This document shows positions 46,085 through 57,265 of a stretch of 64,000 bases of DNA, piece by piece. The position numbers were made by a program, and so were the translations under genes. Source of the stretch: Acheta domesticus (Eukaryota; Arthropoda; Insecta; Orthoptera; Gryllidae); NCBI GenBank assembly GCA_031308135.1, contig JAHLJT010000631.1, forward strand, positions 30,214,271 through 30,278,270. The letters are read 5' to 3'. The notes under the pieces were generated by a model that saw only the letters and a program-made list of their open reading frames with translations, did not search any database and was not told the DNA's origin. Each line of letters opens with the position of its first letter. The first letter of the stretch is position 1.

Positions 46085-46560
46085 TCCTCCTGTGAAAATA
46101 TGGAATTTGTAATATGTGAAAATAAAATTAAAAACAATTAAGTGAATAATGTATACTAGTACTGAAACACATATAAAGAGAATCGTACTTAGTTGAACAC
46201 TCTTAACGGCATGATTTGGCAATATTCATAATTATTATCAATATTATTCAACAGAATTCCTCTGAACTGAAATTTACTCTTGCCTAAACGTCACGTACAG
46301 TAAACATTCCTTCTTTCTTGCAAAGAAACTATAAAATTAAAATATTACTGTTTCCAGATTTTCCTACGGTAAAGTTTTCTTCAAAACATTTTATTAGAAG
46401 TGATGTACTAAATTGCAAGAGTTCGTATTAATTATCACATTATAATTCGTATGGTTACTTGGCAAATATTGTTTAAAAAATAACATTATTTTCGAAATAA
46501 ACTCATTCTTTCCGTGTACTGTATTTGCTTGTAGTGATATTAATTCAGGAACAATTATAG
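46085..46560. other. AT-rich non-coding DNA
   Basis: No gene or repeat recognised. Confidence 0.5.
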
Positions 46561-46563
46561 TAG

Positions 46564-47177
46564 TGTGACGTCGTCATGAGATGAGGAAGAACACAGACAC
46601 GGAGTTTACTGTACATATATATTTACAATAGTTTAGTTTTACTGTACAGTTTTACTGTAAATATTTATTTACAATAGTTATGTACACTCCTAAGGAACGT
46701 TGCTCTCCACAGCATTCCGACTCCTGAGGCGAGCCGCCTCAGTATTTGCCAAGAGAACCCCAGTTCGCTACACTAGCGCCGCCCCTGGTCTCTTGTCCCG
46801 TGGCGAAAAGCCACGCCTCGCAAGACGCTGCTCGCGATCACCTTCGCACATCGCTACCGTCAAACTCGAATGCTAAGGAAGCTTATTCCACCCGCCTCCC
46901 TTGCGAGGCATTACGTGACCTGACCTCCCACGCACAAAGCGTCATTTCCGCTCGAGATTTGGGCCGACTGCAGATGGAGCCTGCCGTCCACCTGCAGACG
47001 ATTTCTGTCGTCACACATCACTTGTGCGAATGGACAGCCGCCTTCTCAGACACGCCCCCAGCGGAGAGACCCTCGAGAGACCCCGGGGTCCATCCCGCCC
47101 TGCGCGGCACGAGAGGACCAACCCCTCCCCCTTGCACGACTTGTGCGATCGGTCACGCCCAGTGCTATGACGCTACA
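46564..47177 (-). mobile_element. LTR-like sequence (solo LTR candidate)
   Basis: On the minus strand it starts TGTAGCGTCATAGCACTGGG and ends GACGTCACA, with AATAAA-type signals inside 'gtaaataaatattt'. A perfect hairpin CTGAGGCGagCCGCCTCAG lies within. The start TGTAGCG and the 3' motif 'cgtgtctgtgtt' resemble the candidate at 49278-49718. No internal retroelement coding flanks it, and no clean target duplication was found (CTAT against CTAC). The 46746-47204 frame falls mostly in this unit and is not a supported gene. Confidence 0.4.
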
Positions 47178-47179
47178 AT

Positions 47180-49275
47180 AGTATACGTCTTATATGTTAC
47201 GTAAATAATAGTGTAAAATTTTCTTCCGGGGGTATTGAGAAGATAATTGAATGTCTTCTGATCAAAGTTACATGCGAACGAAAGCAAAATAGACCCTGTT
47301 TGTCGTGACATAATAGAGTTGGAAGTGAGTCTGGCAATTTTTCCGGAAATAATCGAGCTCTAATGATCAACTAGAGTAGAACGGCAAAGAGGTTTGACTA
47401 ATTTCGTCATCTTCCCATGTACGAAACAAAGTACACTCTGTATGTTACAGCCTCCTAACGCCCCAGAGGCTGGACGTTGAAGCTTAGTCTGTGTGCCTCA
47501 CGCTCAGCGGCGCCTCGAGAATATTCCAGCAATATGGGCGTCCTATTAAGAGTGACACATTAAACAAAAAAGAATAAGAGCAAGGTGGGGAATATAAAAT
47601 GAAAACACTTGCGAAGAAGAGCCCGCTGTGGCAGCTCGGTTAATTGCACCTCCCTTATCTTCCGCGTTTTCAACCTTGAAGCCGTGGAACGGTACAAGAG
47701 GGGTGAAAATGACTAATGAGATCTAGTTACGCAGTAAAAATACACATTACTTAATTAACTAAGTGCTAATATTTTCCGAGACGGGTTATACATAAAAAGA
47801 GAGCGTGCGGCTCGAGGTCGGCGTCCTTGGGGGACACTCAACTTGCAAGACAGCTCACCGTGGGGAGGTGGAAAACAGTTTAGTGGTTGAGAGCGTAACA
47901 GTCGAAATGGGTAACTAAAATGTTCTATTTTTTTAATATTTTATTGCAGAATGAGGTGATTATATAAAGCTCAGCCGTACCGCTTTCCAGTTGTTAGGAG
48001 CGAGTATTTTCATTCGAAAAATATGCGAAGGGGGTAGCTACGGCTGACCTCCCTTTAAACATTAAAATGAATCAGTGCGAATTTTTAAGTGGAGGAATAC
48101 GTATTGTTGACTGCTAATGGGAGGAGTATTTATTTCATTACCTAATATCAGCCAGATTGCGTAAGGAAGATGTGAAAGGGGAAGTCGGTTACGTAGACGA
48201 TGTTCTAAGGGATGCTCTTTACCTAAATTGAAATGAGATGCACCGGTAACTAAGGGTTGATTTTGGAAGAATATATAAGAAAGTTTGTTTATATATGTTA
48301 GAACGGGTTCTATGGCTAGGTCTAGGTGGAGATTTGTATTGCTTATACCAAGGGGCGTTAACTGCTGTTCTGAGGACCTTATTTTGGAAAGATGTTCTAG
48401 AGGATGAAGATTATCCCTTTGTAGGTTTTATTCAACATGAAATATCACCAACACAAATCTGAGGGAAAGGGAGAAAAAAAATCTGTCATAAATATTTTGC
48501 TTTGCGCAAGAACTGCCATGAAAAACAAATGACTGGGAAACATCAACCGTGATTGTTATTTATTCATCGAACAGGTGTCGTTCAGAACGTTTGTAATGTA
48601 CACACTACGAAAAATAGTAATTTAAAGAAAGCACCTTTAATTTGTCCACGAGTACTTATGTGCCACCTTTTGTTACAAATCATTTGTTTCGATATTTCTT
48701 AATAGACGGCAGACTGTGAAAATCCTTAACGGAAGACGCGGATTAATGGTGAATTTTATTTCCTCTGTTTGACTGCGTTATGTCCGTATAACAGTACAGA
48801 ATTACGAAAAATGTTCCACAGAACCTCATATAAATAAGGAAGGAAGAATCATTCATACAAGTCTATTGGAGGATTACGCGCAATACGAAATGCACGCCCA
48901 AGGGAAATAAATTCTAGTACCTTCAACCTCCACACACGGCTTATACCAGCGAAGCCACGACTTCGAAATAAAGTTTAATTTAATTACCTTAAATTGAATG
49001 TCATAAATGAAATAAAATTGAATGTCAATCTAATGAACATTTAGGCCGACATTAAAACATTCCTAGTTCCACTACGATGCGATAAATATACCGTTGTAGC
49101 ATCAATGTACCGTAGCTTTTTTTCGTGCCCTCAGGGAAACGGTGATCTTTATCCGAGATTAAGAAACAGCATGCACAAAAAACGCGTGGCGCAATGACCA
49201 CAGAATCTAATCTAAGAATACACCAACGAAGCAGGCTGGAAGATATGTTTCCCCTTCCTTGTGTGCCGTCATACG
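47180..49275. other. Non-coding DNA between two LTR-like units
   Basis: No gag/pol frame or any other recognisable gene. A hairpin CAGCCTC...GAGGCTG lies near 47449-47473. It is otherwise AT-rich. Confidence 0.5.
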
Positions 49276-49277
49276 GG

Positions 49278-49718
49278 TGTAATCAAAACACAGACGAGAG
49301 TGGGTTGTAATAACAGTGAGTTTATTCATAAACTAGACCGCAGTCACAAATAACAAATTTCACTGCTTACAATTAACTAAATAGAACCCACTACTAGGAG
49401 AGATTTTAATCGAATGGCTACCACACCGCTCTACATCTGAGACCTAATGCGTGTCTCGCTCGTCACGATAATGAATTGCCGGCCCCTTGCACACGTGCGT
49501 CACTCGTACAAACTTACGCACAACCGCTGCACGCTGCTGCGAAACAAGAGGAGGGAGGCCTTGCTTTTGTGCCGTTATATAGGCCTTTCGCCGCCCCCAT
49601 TGCCTCCGCGCCGTATCCGCGCGAGGCAGAAATTCCCTAATGCGTCATCTTCTGCGCCCTTTGTTTAAGTTCCTGCTGTGCTCAGGTAGTCACCGTTTGA
49701 GCGCGCCACGCCGCTACA
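49278..49718 (-). mobile_element. LTR-like sequence with TATA and polyA signals (solo LTR candidate)
   Basis: The minus strand begins TGTAGCGGCGTGGCGC and ends TTTTGATTACA. It contains a TATATAA promoter (+ strand 49575-49581) and, about 250 bases downstream, AATAAA (+ strand 49321-49326). This U3-R-U5-like order is the reason for the call. TG...CA ends are present but no target duplication is visible. No internal coding region adjoins. Confidence 0.5.
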
Positions 49719-49764
49719 CTTGCTCCGTGGACCGTCCGCCGAGCTTCTCATAATAGAGCGATTC

Positions 49765-49925
49765 ACAAGGAAGTGCGCAGCGGCGCGCAGCGAGACGGAG
49801 CGGCGCCACGCCACTCGCGCGCAACTACAGCAGCAGCAGGAGCAGCAGGAGCAGGAAGGGCAGGCGGAGAGGCCTCGGAAGGGCCGTTAGGCGGCGCTGC
49901 ACATCGCGGCCAAATGGTCGAAACG
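49765..49925. other. Small GC-rich patch with GCA/GGA triplets
   Basis: CpG-rich ('gcgcagcggcgcgcagcgag') followed by 'cagcagcagcaggagcagca'. The short + frame 49773-49979 is compositional. Confidence 0.45.
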
Positions 49926-49954
49926 TGGACAAAACTTCAAATCACCTCCAATGC

Positions 49955-50517
49955 AATGACCGACTTAGGCATCAGTTGATGTCACTACAGCACTGGTGTC
50001 AAGGTCTTCTGCTGGTGGCAGTGGCACGCGTCGTGGTACCGTAGCATACCACGAGCTTCTCTGCGCAACTAGCGTCGGGAAAGGAAACTTTTCCGAGTAG
50101 AAATGACTCCGCCGTTTTACTATAGGAATGGCGTTGTCTCTGGTGGCGGGGTGATGAACTACGTGGAGGGGCGATTTCGTGGTGGCACTCGTGCCACGTA
50201 CTCCTGCTCGTGGCATCGACCTTGACAACACTGCACTAGAGTGTCACTGGCCGGGAGGTCCTGGGGTTCCACTCCCGACCGTGCCAGGATTTTCGACACT
50301 ACCTAGCTACACTGGCTAAGTCGAATTCAGCCGGTCCGAATAGCCCATTGGTAGGAGATACCTGTTTGGACTAACCGTGGTGACACGTCGTGTAGATCAG
50401 TGTCAGATCTCGCCAGCCAACGGGATATCTGCGCCACCTCGGGCGATAAAAAACTTGCACTAGAGTTTCGGGACCTTAGCGTTGCACGCAACCGTAATTA
50501 CTAATCAATCAATCCAA
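49955..50517 (+). mobile_element. SINE-A copy 6, interrupted by a hAT MITE
   Basis: The head ('ggcatcagttgatgtcacta') stops at 49990 and resumes after the MITE with 'gtcactggccgggaggtcct', B box 'ggggttccactcccgac' and 'attttcgacac'. Then come a large internal deletion, 'ttggtaggagatacctg', 'tcagatctcgccagccaacg' and the 'aatcaatcaatccaat' tail. Confidence 0.8.
49991..50233. mobile_element. hAT-type MITE nested in a SINE
   Basis: The left end is CACTGGTGTCAAGGTC and the right end in reverse is CAGTGTTGTCAAGGTC (14/16). Flanking octamers cactacag (49983-49990) and cactagag (50234-50241) match 7/8. The interior has further inverted stretches ('gtggcac'/'gtgccac'). At 243 bp there is no coding. 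Insertion must post-date the SINE. Confidence 0.8.
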
Positions 50518-50772
50518 TGCTGTTACCCTCTTGAGTTCTTGAGATCGTTGATTACAAATCTCTTTTTAAAATTAGAGGAATCCGGGCAACATAACCTTCA
50601 ATTCTGTAATTTTTGTATTCTGTAATTAATGTGAATCACAGTCAAAGGAAGTTTTATAAATACGGATAATAATTTACAAGAACAAATTAAGTTTAACATG
50701 TCGACGAAACATAGGAGAAGTGTCCGAAGTTTAAAATTGCAAATACTAATAGTACTAATTATAATGATAGTT

Positions 50773-50823
<51 letters not shown>

Positions 50824-51475
50824 TTTAAAAGGTCACGTTTTCACAATTATGACGAATTGTTTGAAACCCCGAAACCATGCGGCTCACACTTTGAACTCGT
50901 TTGTCTCACATAATTTGGCTACAGTTTTTTTTCCTGGGCCTCAAGAAAATGTGCGCAGACAATATCTTCCCCCATACGTCATATACAGTTTTTTACTGTT
51001 TTTGACCAAACAAATAAAACTCTAAAACTCCCGAAATTCATCAAAAGGAAGCAAGAAAAACGGTTAGTAGGGACTGCCCTATAAAATGGAAAGCAGGCGA
51101 TGGTTCCCATGAGTTTTGTCGATGTCCCTCACATACATCTTTTTTTCTTTCTTGTTTGCTTCTGGTGTAAAATGGGATAGTGCGTACGTCCTTCAACCTC
51201 AGGGCCGACTTCGATTCCCAGAAAACAAGAAATTTCTTGTGGACAAACCGACCTCTCGGCAGAATTTCTCAGCGTTCATTCGGTTCTCGTTCCACTCATT
51301 CTTCTACTTCTGCAATCAGCATTCACTTGATCGCACGTAGTTTCATCTACCCATTAAATATCGTTCCAAAGATCGCGACTGTGTAAGGATCCATATTAAA
51401 TAAGGATATTAAAAAAAATGATAAAAACCCATGCCTCATATGGGATACGAATTCACACCCTCATCGATCAGAAGC
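50518..51475. other. Non-coding DNA
   Basis: No gene recognised. It holds the (AAT)n microsatellite and AT-rich sequence. Frames at 51116-51386 have no domain. Confidence 0.45.
50774..50820. repeat. (AAT)n microsatellite
   Basis: About 15 near-perfect AAT units. Confidence 0.95.
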
Positions 51476-51478
51476 TTA

Positions 51479-51690
51479 TACCTCGTTTTTTCTTTCTTGG
51501 CGCACGGGCGTGTGTCAATAAAATGGAATATGTCACGGTATTTTGCGTCGTTCTCGGTTGTACCGCTAGGAGTCGCATGAATCGCGACTGTTTCGACTCC
51601 TGGCGGCACAACGGAGAACGACGCGAAATACCGTGAGATATTCCATTTTGATGACACATACCCCTGCATCAAGAAAGAAAACTCGAAGTA
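51479..51690. mobile_element. Palindromic (foldback) MITE, copy 2
   Basis: Same family as 6837-7070. The left end is TACCTCGTTTTTTCTTTC and the right end reversed is TACTTCGAGTTTTCTTTC. The arms share 'aaaatggaatat', 'gtcgttctc' and 'aggagtcg' in inverted order around a loop of about 15-20 bases. TA flanks both sides (51477-51478 and 51691-51692). The inner arms are shorter than in copy 1. Confidence 0.8.
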
Positions 51691-51769
51691 TAACTGCCCA
51701 TTTGTATACGGACGACTACAATGTTTAGTTCATGAAGCTTTTCGCCCAAATTTTCGTCATTTGGCCGCA

Positions 51770-51968
51770 CCAGTGCGCCCGGAGGAACGCGAGTCTCCAT
51801 TCATCGGTAGGAGGCTTGGGGGGGGAGGGGGGCACCGGGGCGCGAAGTGGGAGCGGCGAGGCGCGGTAGGCGCTCCGGAAGCGCTGGCGGAAGACGTCTT
51901 CCGGCTGCAGATAGCGCCACCCGGAGCCCCGCCCCCTTCCCCTTCCCGCCCGGCGCGCGCCGGCGCCG
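51770..51968. other. GC/CpG-rich island
   Basis: CpG-dense with a G run near 51818-51832. It ends at a TATA-like/initiator pair (next entry). Open frames on both strands have no recognisable domain. Confidence 0.5.
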
Positions 51969-51973
51969 CCCAC

Positions 51974-52003
51974 TAAAAGGAGAGCTGGCGGCGCATCGGT
52001 CAG
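51974..52003 (+). promoter_or_regulatory. Candidate core promoter (TATA-like plus initiator)
   Basis: TAAAAG at 51974-51979 is 28 bases upstream of the A in TCAG (52000-52003), which matches arthropod TATA-to-initiator spacing. The pair sits at the downstream edge of a CpG-rich island. No exon is recognised downstream, where a 16-bp minisatellite starts within 125 bases, so this could be coincidence. Confidence 0.3.
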
Positions 52004-52124
52004 CTCTGCCCTTCGCCTGTTAATTACACGCGCGGTCGGTATCTGTGCATGCTCGTTTGATTATTCGCCTCCTTCCGTTTTGCCCGGACAGACTCTTTGA
52101 CCGTGTTGTTTCCGACCGCTCCCT

Positions 52125-52347
52125 CTCGACTCGCACTCCTCTCGACTCGCACTCCTCTCGACTTGCACTCCTCTCGACTTGCACTCATCTCGACTCGCAC
52201 CCCTTTCAACTCGCAACCGTCTCGACACGCACCCCTCTGGACAGACACCCCTCTCGACTCGCACCCTTTTCAACTCTCACCCATCTCGACACGCACCCCT
52301 CTGGACACGCACCCCTCTCGACTCGCACCCATCTCGACTCGCCCCTC
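52125..52347. repeat. 16-bp minisatellite with a 64-bp higher-order unit
   Basis: About 14 units near CTCGACTCGCACCCCT. The last ten units show a four-unit super-repeat in the order ctcgactcg / ttcaactc / ctcgacacg / ctggaca, present twice (64-base period). The overlapping frames 52045-52443 and 52097-52516 are translations of the array. Confidence 0.9.
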
Positions 52348-52349
52348 GT

Positions 52350-53065
52350 TACAACTAATCTGTCATCTTTTCGACCTTCCATCTTTCCGTCCATCAATCC
52401 ACAAACTTCTTCCCGATCTCGCCCGCATATTAAAGGTCTTTGAGATCAGAAAGTCTCCCGCGGGGAGAAGCTTTCTTTTCCTTTTCCCTTCTCTATTTCT
52501 CTTAGCCGCTCAGTAACAAAGGGTCCAATTGGTAAGCGGATGGGAGAGCAATTTGTACTATGCAACAGTCAACGGATCCTACGTGATTGACGCGTGGCGC
52601 AATTGAATTTAATTCAGAACTCACGTATCTCCATTTCCGTTTGTTTTCTACTTTTACTGATCTTACTATATTGCTAAGAAGCTTCTCTACCATTGTTGCA
52701 AAATATGGCGTTCCTCCTACGTTAACCGATATTCGAAAACCGTTGAATCAAATCTCTGTAATCTGTAAGGGTGAATTTGAATAAATTCCCTTATATAAAT
52801 TGAATTGGAGATACGAATAATTTTCGAAATATCTTCAGTTGTACTCGAAAGGCATCAAATGTCACCGATTTGAAACGCATGGCGACATCACGTTGAACGA
52901 CTTACGAAACGTTGCTCAACTGCAAGTTATGGTTACTGAGGTGGCATCGTTGTCAGTCAAATGTCAGTGCATGCTCAGTGAAAGATATTTTTCTACGCCC
53001 TAGGGTATTTTTTCTACGGCTAGGGATAACATTTCCTGTTCCTTCATTTACTTACGCACTCTCGT
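52350..53065. other. Non-coding DNA
   Basis: No gene or repeat recognised. Confidence 0.45.
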
Positions 53066-53885
53066 ATATAATCACTTTCCAGTTTCCTTTGTCTTGATGC
53101 TCCTCGTTCATTGCCTTTAGAATTCGGTCTTTTGTTCACTGCCTTGATAATCGATATCCCTCCTGGCACACATCCTGACAGCCACTCGCCTATCCTTTGC
53201 CGTCCTCTTATCTTGAGCTTGCTTCAATCTAGGTCTCTTTTACACATATCCCTCTTCCTTTCATATGCTCACGCTCGCTTCCCCATTCGAGATGGCCATC
53301 GGACGAGAGACGGAGCTCTCCATCGGGAAATGAGCTCGATCCACTTGGCATCTTTGTGGCCCGTTCTTCCATCCGCGGAAGTACGTATAATCGTTTTCTC
53401 AGATGTCTGTTTCCTTTCTCTCGCCCATTTGCTCCCTCTGTCGTCCATTTGCAAGTTCGCCTCTTTTTACTATGACCGACGACTCCAATTATCGCGCATG
53501 TCCTGCCTCTGACCCACTTATATTTTCTCTTTTAATACCCCCCCCCCATTCATTCCCATTTTCCCACGCACCCTTGTTTCTCCGCCCCCTTCGCATGTAT
53601 TGTTGTCGTTCACTAGCCATTTCACTTCCTCCGAAATATCTCGTTCATTCAATTTCCGTCGTCGTCTCTCAATTTTGACCGTTCATTTGAGAAACAAATC
53701 CGTACGACTTTTTACTAAAGACGAGTGTGTGAATAATCACCCGACACTGTCTTTGTTGTTCGTCCATTTTAGGGAACAATCGCCTGTCCACTCTCCGTCT
53801 CTCTCTACCTCGTCCACCTTCTTTCAAACGTCCACTCGTTATCCGCAACTGACTCATCGGCCTTTCGCATTTTGAAGTTTACCCG
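53066..53885. other. Pyrimidine-rich non-coding DNA
   Basis: C/T-biased on the + strand, with a C run near 53538-53547. Several overlapping frames are open (53111-53512, 53403-53678, 53600-53875) but unrecognised. It resembles the 28.9-29.4 kb tract in composition. Confidence 0.45.
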
Positions 53886-54465
53886 CCCGCTCATCCTACT
53901 CATTTGCACTCGTCCCGCCAGGACTTACTCATCAGCTCAGAACACTGTGTAAGATATATTGGTGTTCTCCCCCAGTCTCAAACTAAAGCTTGTGTGAGGC
54001 TAGTTCTCACAGTTCTCGCATATAACCGCTGCGATATTTGGGTCTTATTTGGGCAAGGTCGTGATTGGTCGTGGTCCATTCGACAGCTCTGTGGCCAGCT
54101 GATTTCTAATTTCAAGTCAGTGATTTGTCGTTTCGCGATGGAATTGGTAAACTCTACAGCGAACAGTTACGAAAATGGGTAGGAAATATTTTGTAAAACT
54201 GTGTAATAGTCACAGTTTAAGATGTCATCTTAAAATGTATATCTTACACCGTGACTCAAACCGATCGTGCGCACCGTATGGACAAGCGAGGAACTAGCCT
54301 CAAACTGGCTTCAGACAATCTGCCCCAAAGGCGGCTAGTTGACACACCTACATACCTAACACCGTGGCCCAGAATTACATTTACTCGCCTGACCATTTTA
54401 ACACTCTCGTAGCCCCACCCCCTTCAGCCGCATGCGCTTCCTCTTCTGCACTTCCTCGCCCACAC
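53886..54465. other. Non-coding DNA
   Basis: No gene recognised. The 53904-54182 frame has no known domain. Confidence 0.4.
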
Positions 54466-54467
54466 AT

Positions 54468-54848
54468 TTCCTCCCCGTCAGCGCGCGCTTCGCCGCTCGT
54501 TCCCGCCCCCGCCACCCCCCCCCCCACCGCCCGCTTCCATAAGCCCCGCGGGAGCTCTGCGGCGCGAGCGAGCGGCCGAGTCAACACGTAAACAAACGCG
54601 CGCGCGCCGCGCAAACGCTTTCGCGGGCGCCGCCGCCGCCGGATTGCACCTTTTCCCTCTCCCTCACTCTTTGCCGGTCCGCCTCGTTCCTCCCCGGCCC
54701 ATTCCTTCTCATTCTGCAATGTCGCTTACCATCCCGCCCCGTCCCGCCGCGTCCCATTCTTTCCCGTTGCGTCCCGTTCTTTCCTGTCGCGTCCCGTCTT
54801 GTCCCGTCCTGTCCCGTCGCGTCCCGTCCCGTCCCTTCGCGCCCAATT
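54468..54848. repeat. CpG island ending in a CCCGT pentamer array
   Basis: CpG-dense from 54475 to about 54640, with degenerate CCCGT/CCCGC pentamers from about 54735 to 54840. It abuts SINE-A copy 7. Confidence 0.65.
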
Positions 54849-54850
54849 GA

Positions 54851-55408
54851 CGAGAGAGTTGGCTCAGTGCATCAAACTGATGTCACTGCAGTCCCTCTGA
54901 CCGGGAGGTCCTAGATTCGAATCCCGACGACGGCAGGATTTTCGACACTAGCTTGTGTCAGGTAGAATTCAGTCGCTGTCTGGAGGAGAATTCTAGCGGC
55001 CGGCTGCTCTGATCGGTAGTTTTCTGTGGTCTCACTGATCAACACCAGGCGAATGCCGGAGCACTACCCTAACAAACGGGTCACGGACCGCGCGCGATCT
55101 TCCTCTTCCTTTTCCTTGTCCTATCCTCTCCTCTTACACACACACTTACACTAACATGCACTACCCTACCACACATGCCGGGAGACCGGTCGGGAACTTA
55201 CAGCTTGTCCCGGCTGGGGCGGTGCCTCGCTGGTGGGAGATACCTGGTTGAGGGGAAACGCCGCTAGTCGACGGTAGGTCGACGCCAGATCTCGCCATCC
55301 AGCGGGGAAAAAGATCATCGCCACCTCCCAAGAAAAACACGCACTACACTTACGGGACTAATGATCTAAGTAGTTGACGCGCCCGGAAACACGAATCAAT
55401 CAATCAAC
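54851..55408 (+). mobile_element. SINE-A copy 7 (best full-length copy)
   Basis: 558 bp. A box TTGGCTCAGTGCA (from about 54859) and B box GATTCGAATCCC (54914) make a convincing Pol III head. All body blocks follow in order, including 'ggccggctgctctgatcggt', a short CA tract (55135-55144), 'ggggcggtgcc' and 'ccatccagcgggg'. It ends in 'aatcaatcaatcaacc'. The body after the tRNA head is about 480 bp, which is long for a SINE, and I found no open frame worth naming. Confidence 0.85.
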
Positions 55409-55435
55409 CGTCGCGCCTCGTCTCAGTGCTCATGT

Positions 55436-55797
55436 CCGCCACATGCCCCCATTCCATCCCTACTCGCTCTATTCCGTCCCGCCACGCCCCGCCCCGTCCG
55501 CTAGCGCTCCGCCATCGTCACACCCCGTTCCCTCACATTTCTCCCTCTCTCCCCGCTCCGCATCGCCGTCCTCTCTGTCCTCTCTCGTCTCTTCGTCTCC
55601 GTCCCTCCGTCTCCCGTCCCCACCCTATTCCTTTCCTTCATCCATCCCTTCCCGTCCCGTCCCGGCGCGCCCCGTATGCCACATGCCCATTCCATCCTTC
55701 TCGCTCTATTCCGTCCCCGTCCCGCCACGCTCCGCCATCGTCACACCCCCGTTCCCCCACTTTTCGCTCTCTCCCCCGCTCCGCATCGCCGCCACTC
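55436..55797. repeat. GC-rich direct duplication, 240-bp offset
   Basis: The block 'acatgccc.attccatcc' - 'tcgctctattccgtccc' - 'ctccgccatcgtcacaccc' - 'cgctccgcatcgccg' occurs at 55441 and again at 55681. As 240 is a multiple of three, the + frame at 55374-55943 shows the repeat. CpG content is high. Confidence 0.75.
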
Positions 55798-55834
55798 CTT
55801 CCCAGTGCAGCGCCGCTGGCGGAGACGCCGTCTG

Positions 55835-57260
55835 GCGGGCGCTTTCTCAACTGAAAGATAAGGCGCCGGATCTCGCATGGCAAACTACGCGAGTTTTGTA
55901 TCATGGCAAAGTCGCGAGGGAGTTATCCCTCGTGATATTTTAGCTAACCCTTTTCAGCGTATCTCTCGGTGTGAACGCGGGCTGACGGCTCGTGTTTTTC
56001 ACGATCTGCTTCCTGCTTTGTGTCGTTTTGGACAGCTGCTTGCATGTAGGTTGAACTCTGTGGAAAATAAGGTCTAATCCATTCTCGTTGGCTTGCAATG
56101 TTTTTCCGACGATGACTAGATTATTATGGAAATCCAACATGCGTGAAAACTGACATATCGCGCGGAAATGTATTCGGGTAGAGAAATTCTACCTAAAACT
56201 ATTAATGTATGGTGATTATGTTCTGAATTATTCACACGAACGTGCATGCGAGTTGGTCTCAATATGAATGTAACGTTTCAACATTGTTAGTATGTGTACG
56301 TTATGAAATATTAATCCAAGAGAAGTGATTTCAGTTTGAAAGATAGATAACGCCATATTTTCGTATGTTCATTCGCGAGCGTATATACTTCGCAAATTAT
56401 GCAATTTAATTTGTGTCAAGCACCGATTTTTTAAATCAATCAGCATTCAAACAAAGCTTAATTAAGAAATGCTTCGACTTGTACAGCACTCCTGGTACAT
56501 CGATATCCTCGGTTCCGAAGATACAATGTTGTATCTCGCATTGTCTTCTTACCAACTACGAACCGTCTGAAGATTGTGTGAGGAACAGGGTTTTGCATCT
56601 GCATAACTGCAACAGGAACAACCCCCACACTCAAATCCCCGTTGTTTCGTTTGCACAAGGCTTCTTCTGACGCAGTTGGGAAGCCTTTTAATTTCTGCTC
56701 AGTCTTCATTGAATTCTCATTAGCAAGGGCGTGCGCAAAAGAGAGTATTGAATTAGAAAGCACAACAGTGTAATCTGAGAATCCGTACAGTCTGTATTCT
56801 CGTCTTGAAACTTCATTATAAGTACATTCCGAAACGAAATTAAGAATACCATCAGTCGATGAAGCGAATGCTGAGTTGCTTCAGAAGTTTTGATTTGTAT
56901 GCACTTCTTTCCAAAAGATTTGTTTTTCATGTTGGACATTAAATATTGAATACATACATATTTCAGTAAATACACTTTTTGATGTTCAGGCTCAATACTT
57001 CATTTTCCATTGCGATTCTAACACAGCTTCCTCTTAGCGTTAAGCATTACTAAGCGTATAATCATTCCTAAGACGTTCTTGAGACAGAAAATTATACTTC
57101 TATATTAGGTAACTTTAAGAGGAAGGAATTGAAACTCCCAATTGTAGCCCATAACGTATCATTGTAAAAAATGAACAATACGATTCCATAAGATATGTTT
57201 GCCTTTTACTTTCAAATTTACTTGTAAGAGATTGGCTAACAGATGCTTTCTTCTCTCTGT
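55835..57260. other. AT-rich non-coding DNA, possibly intron
   Basis: No gene recognised. If the candidate exon at 57266 is real, this is upstream intron or intergenic sequence. Frames at 56413-56670 and 56458-56763 overlap on opposite strands and have no domain. Confidence 0.45.
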
Positions 57261-57265
57261 TTCAG

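Noticed and set aside
46746..47204. 152-residue + strand frame with ordinary composition
   Set aside because: It lies mostly inside the LTR-like unit 46564-47177 on the opposite strand and shows no domain.
46564..49718. A complete LTR retrotransposon bounded by the two LTR-like units
   Set aside because: The two units differ in length and sequence, and no gag or pol frame lies between them.
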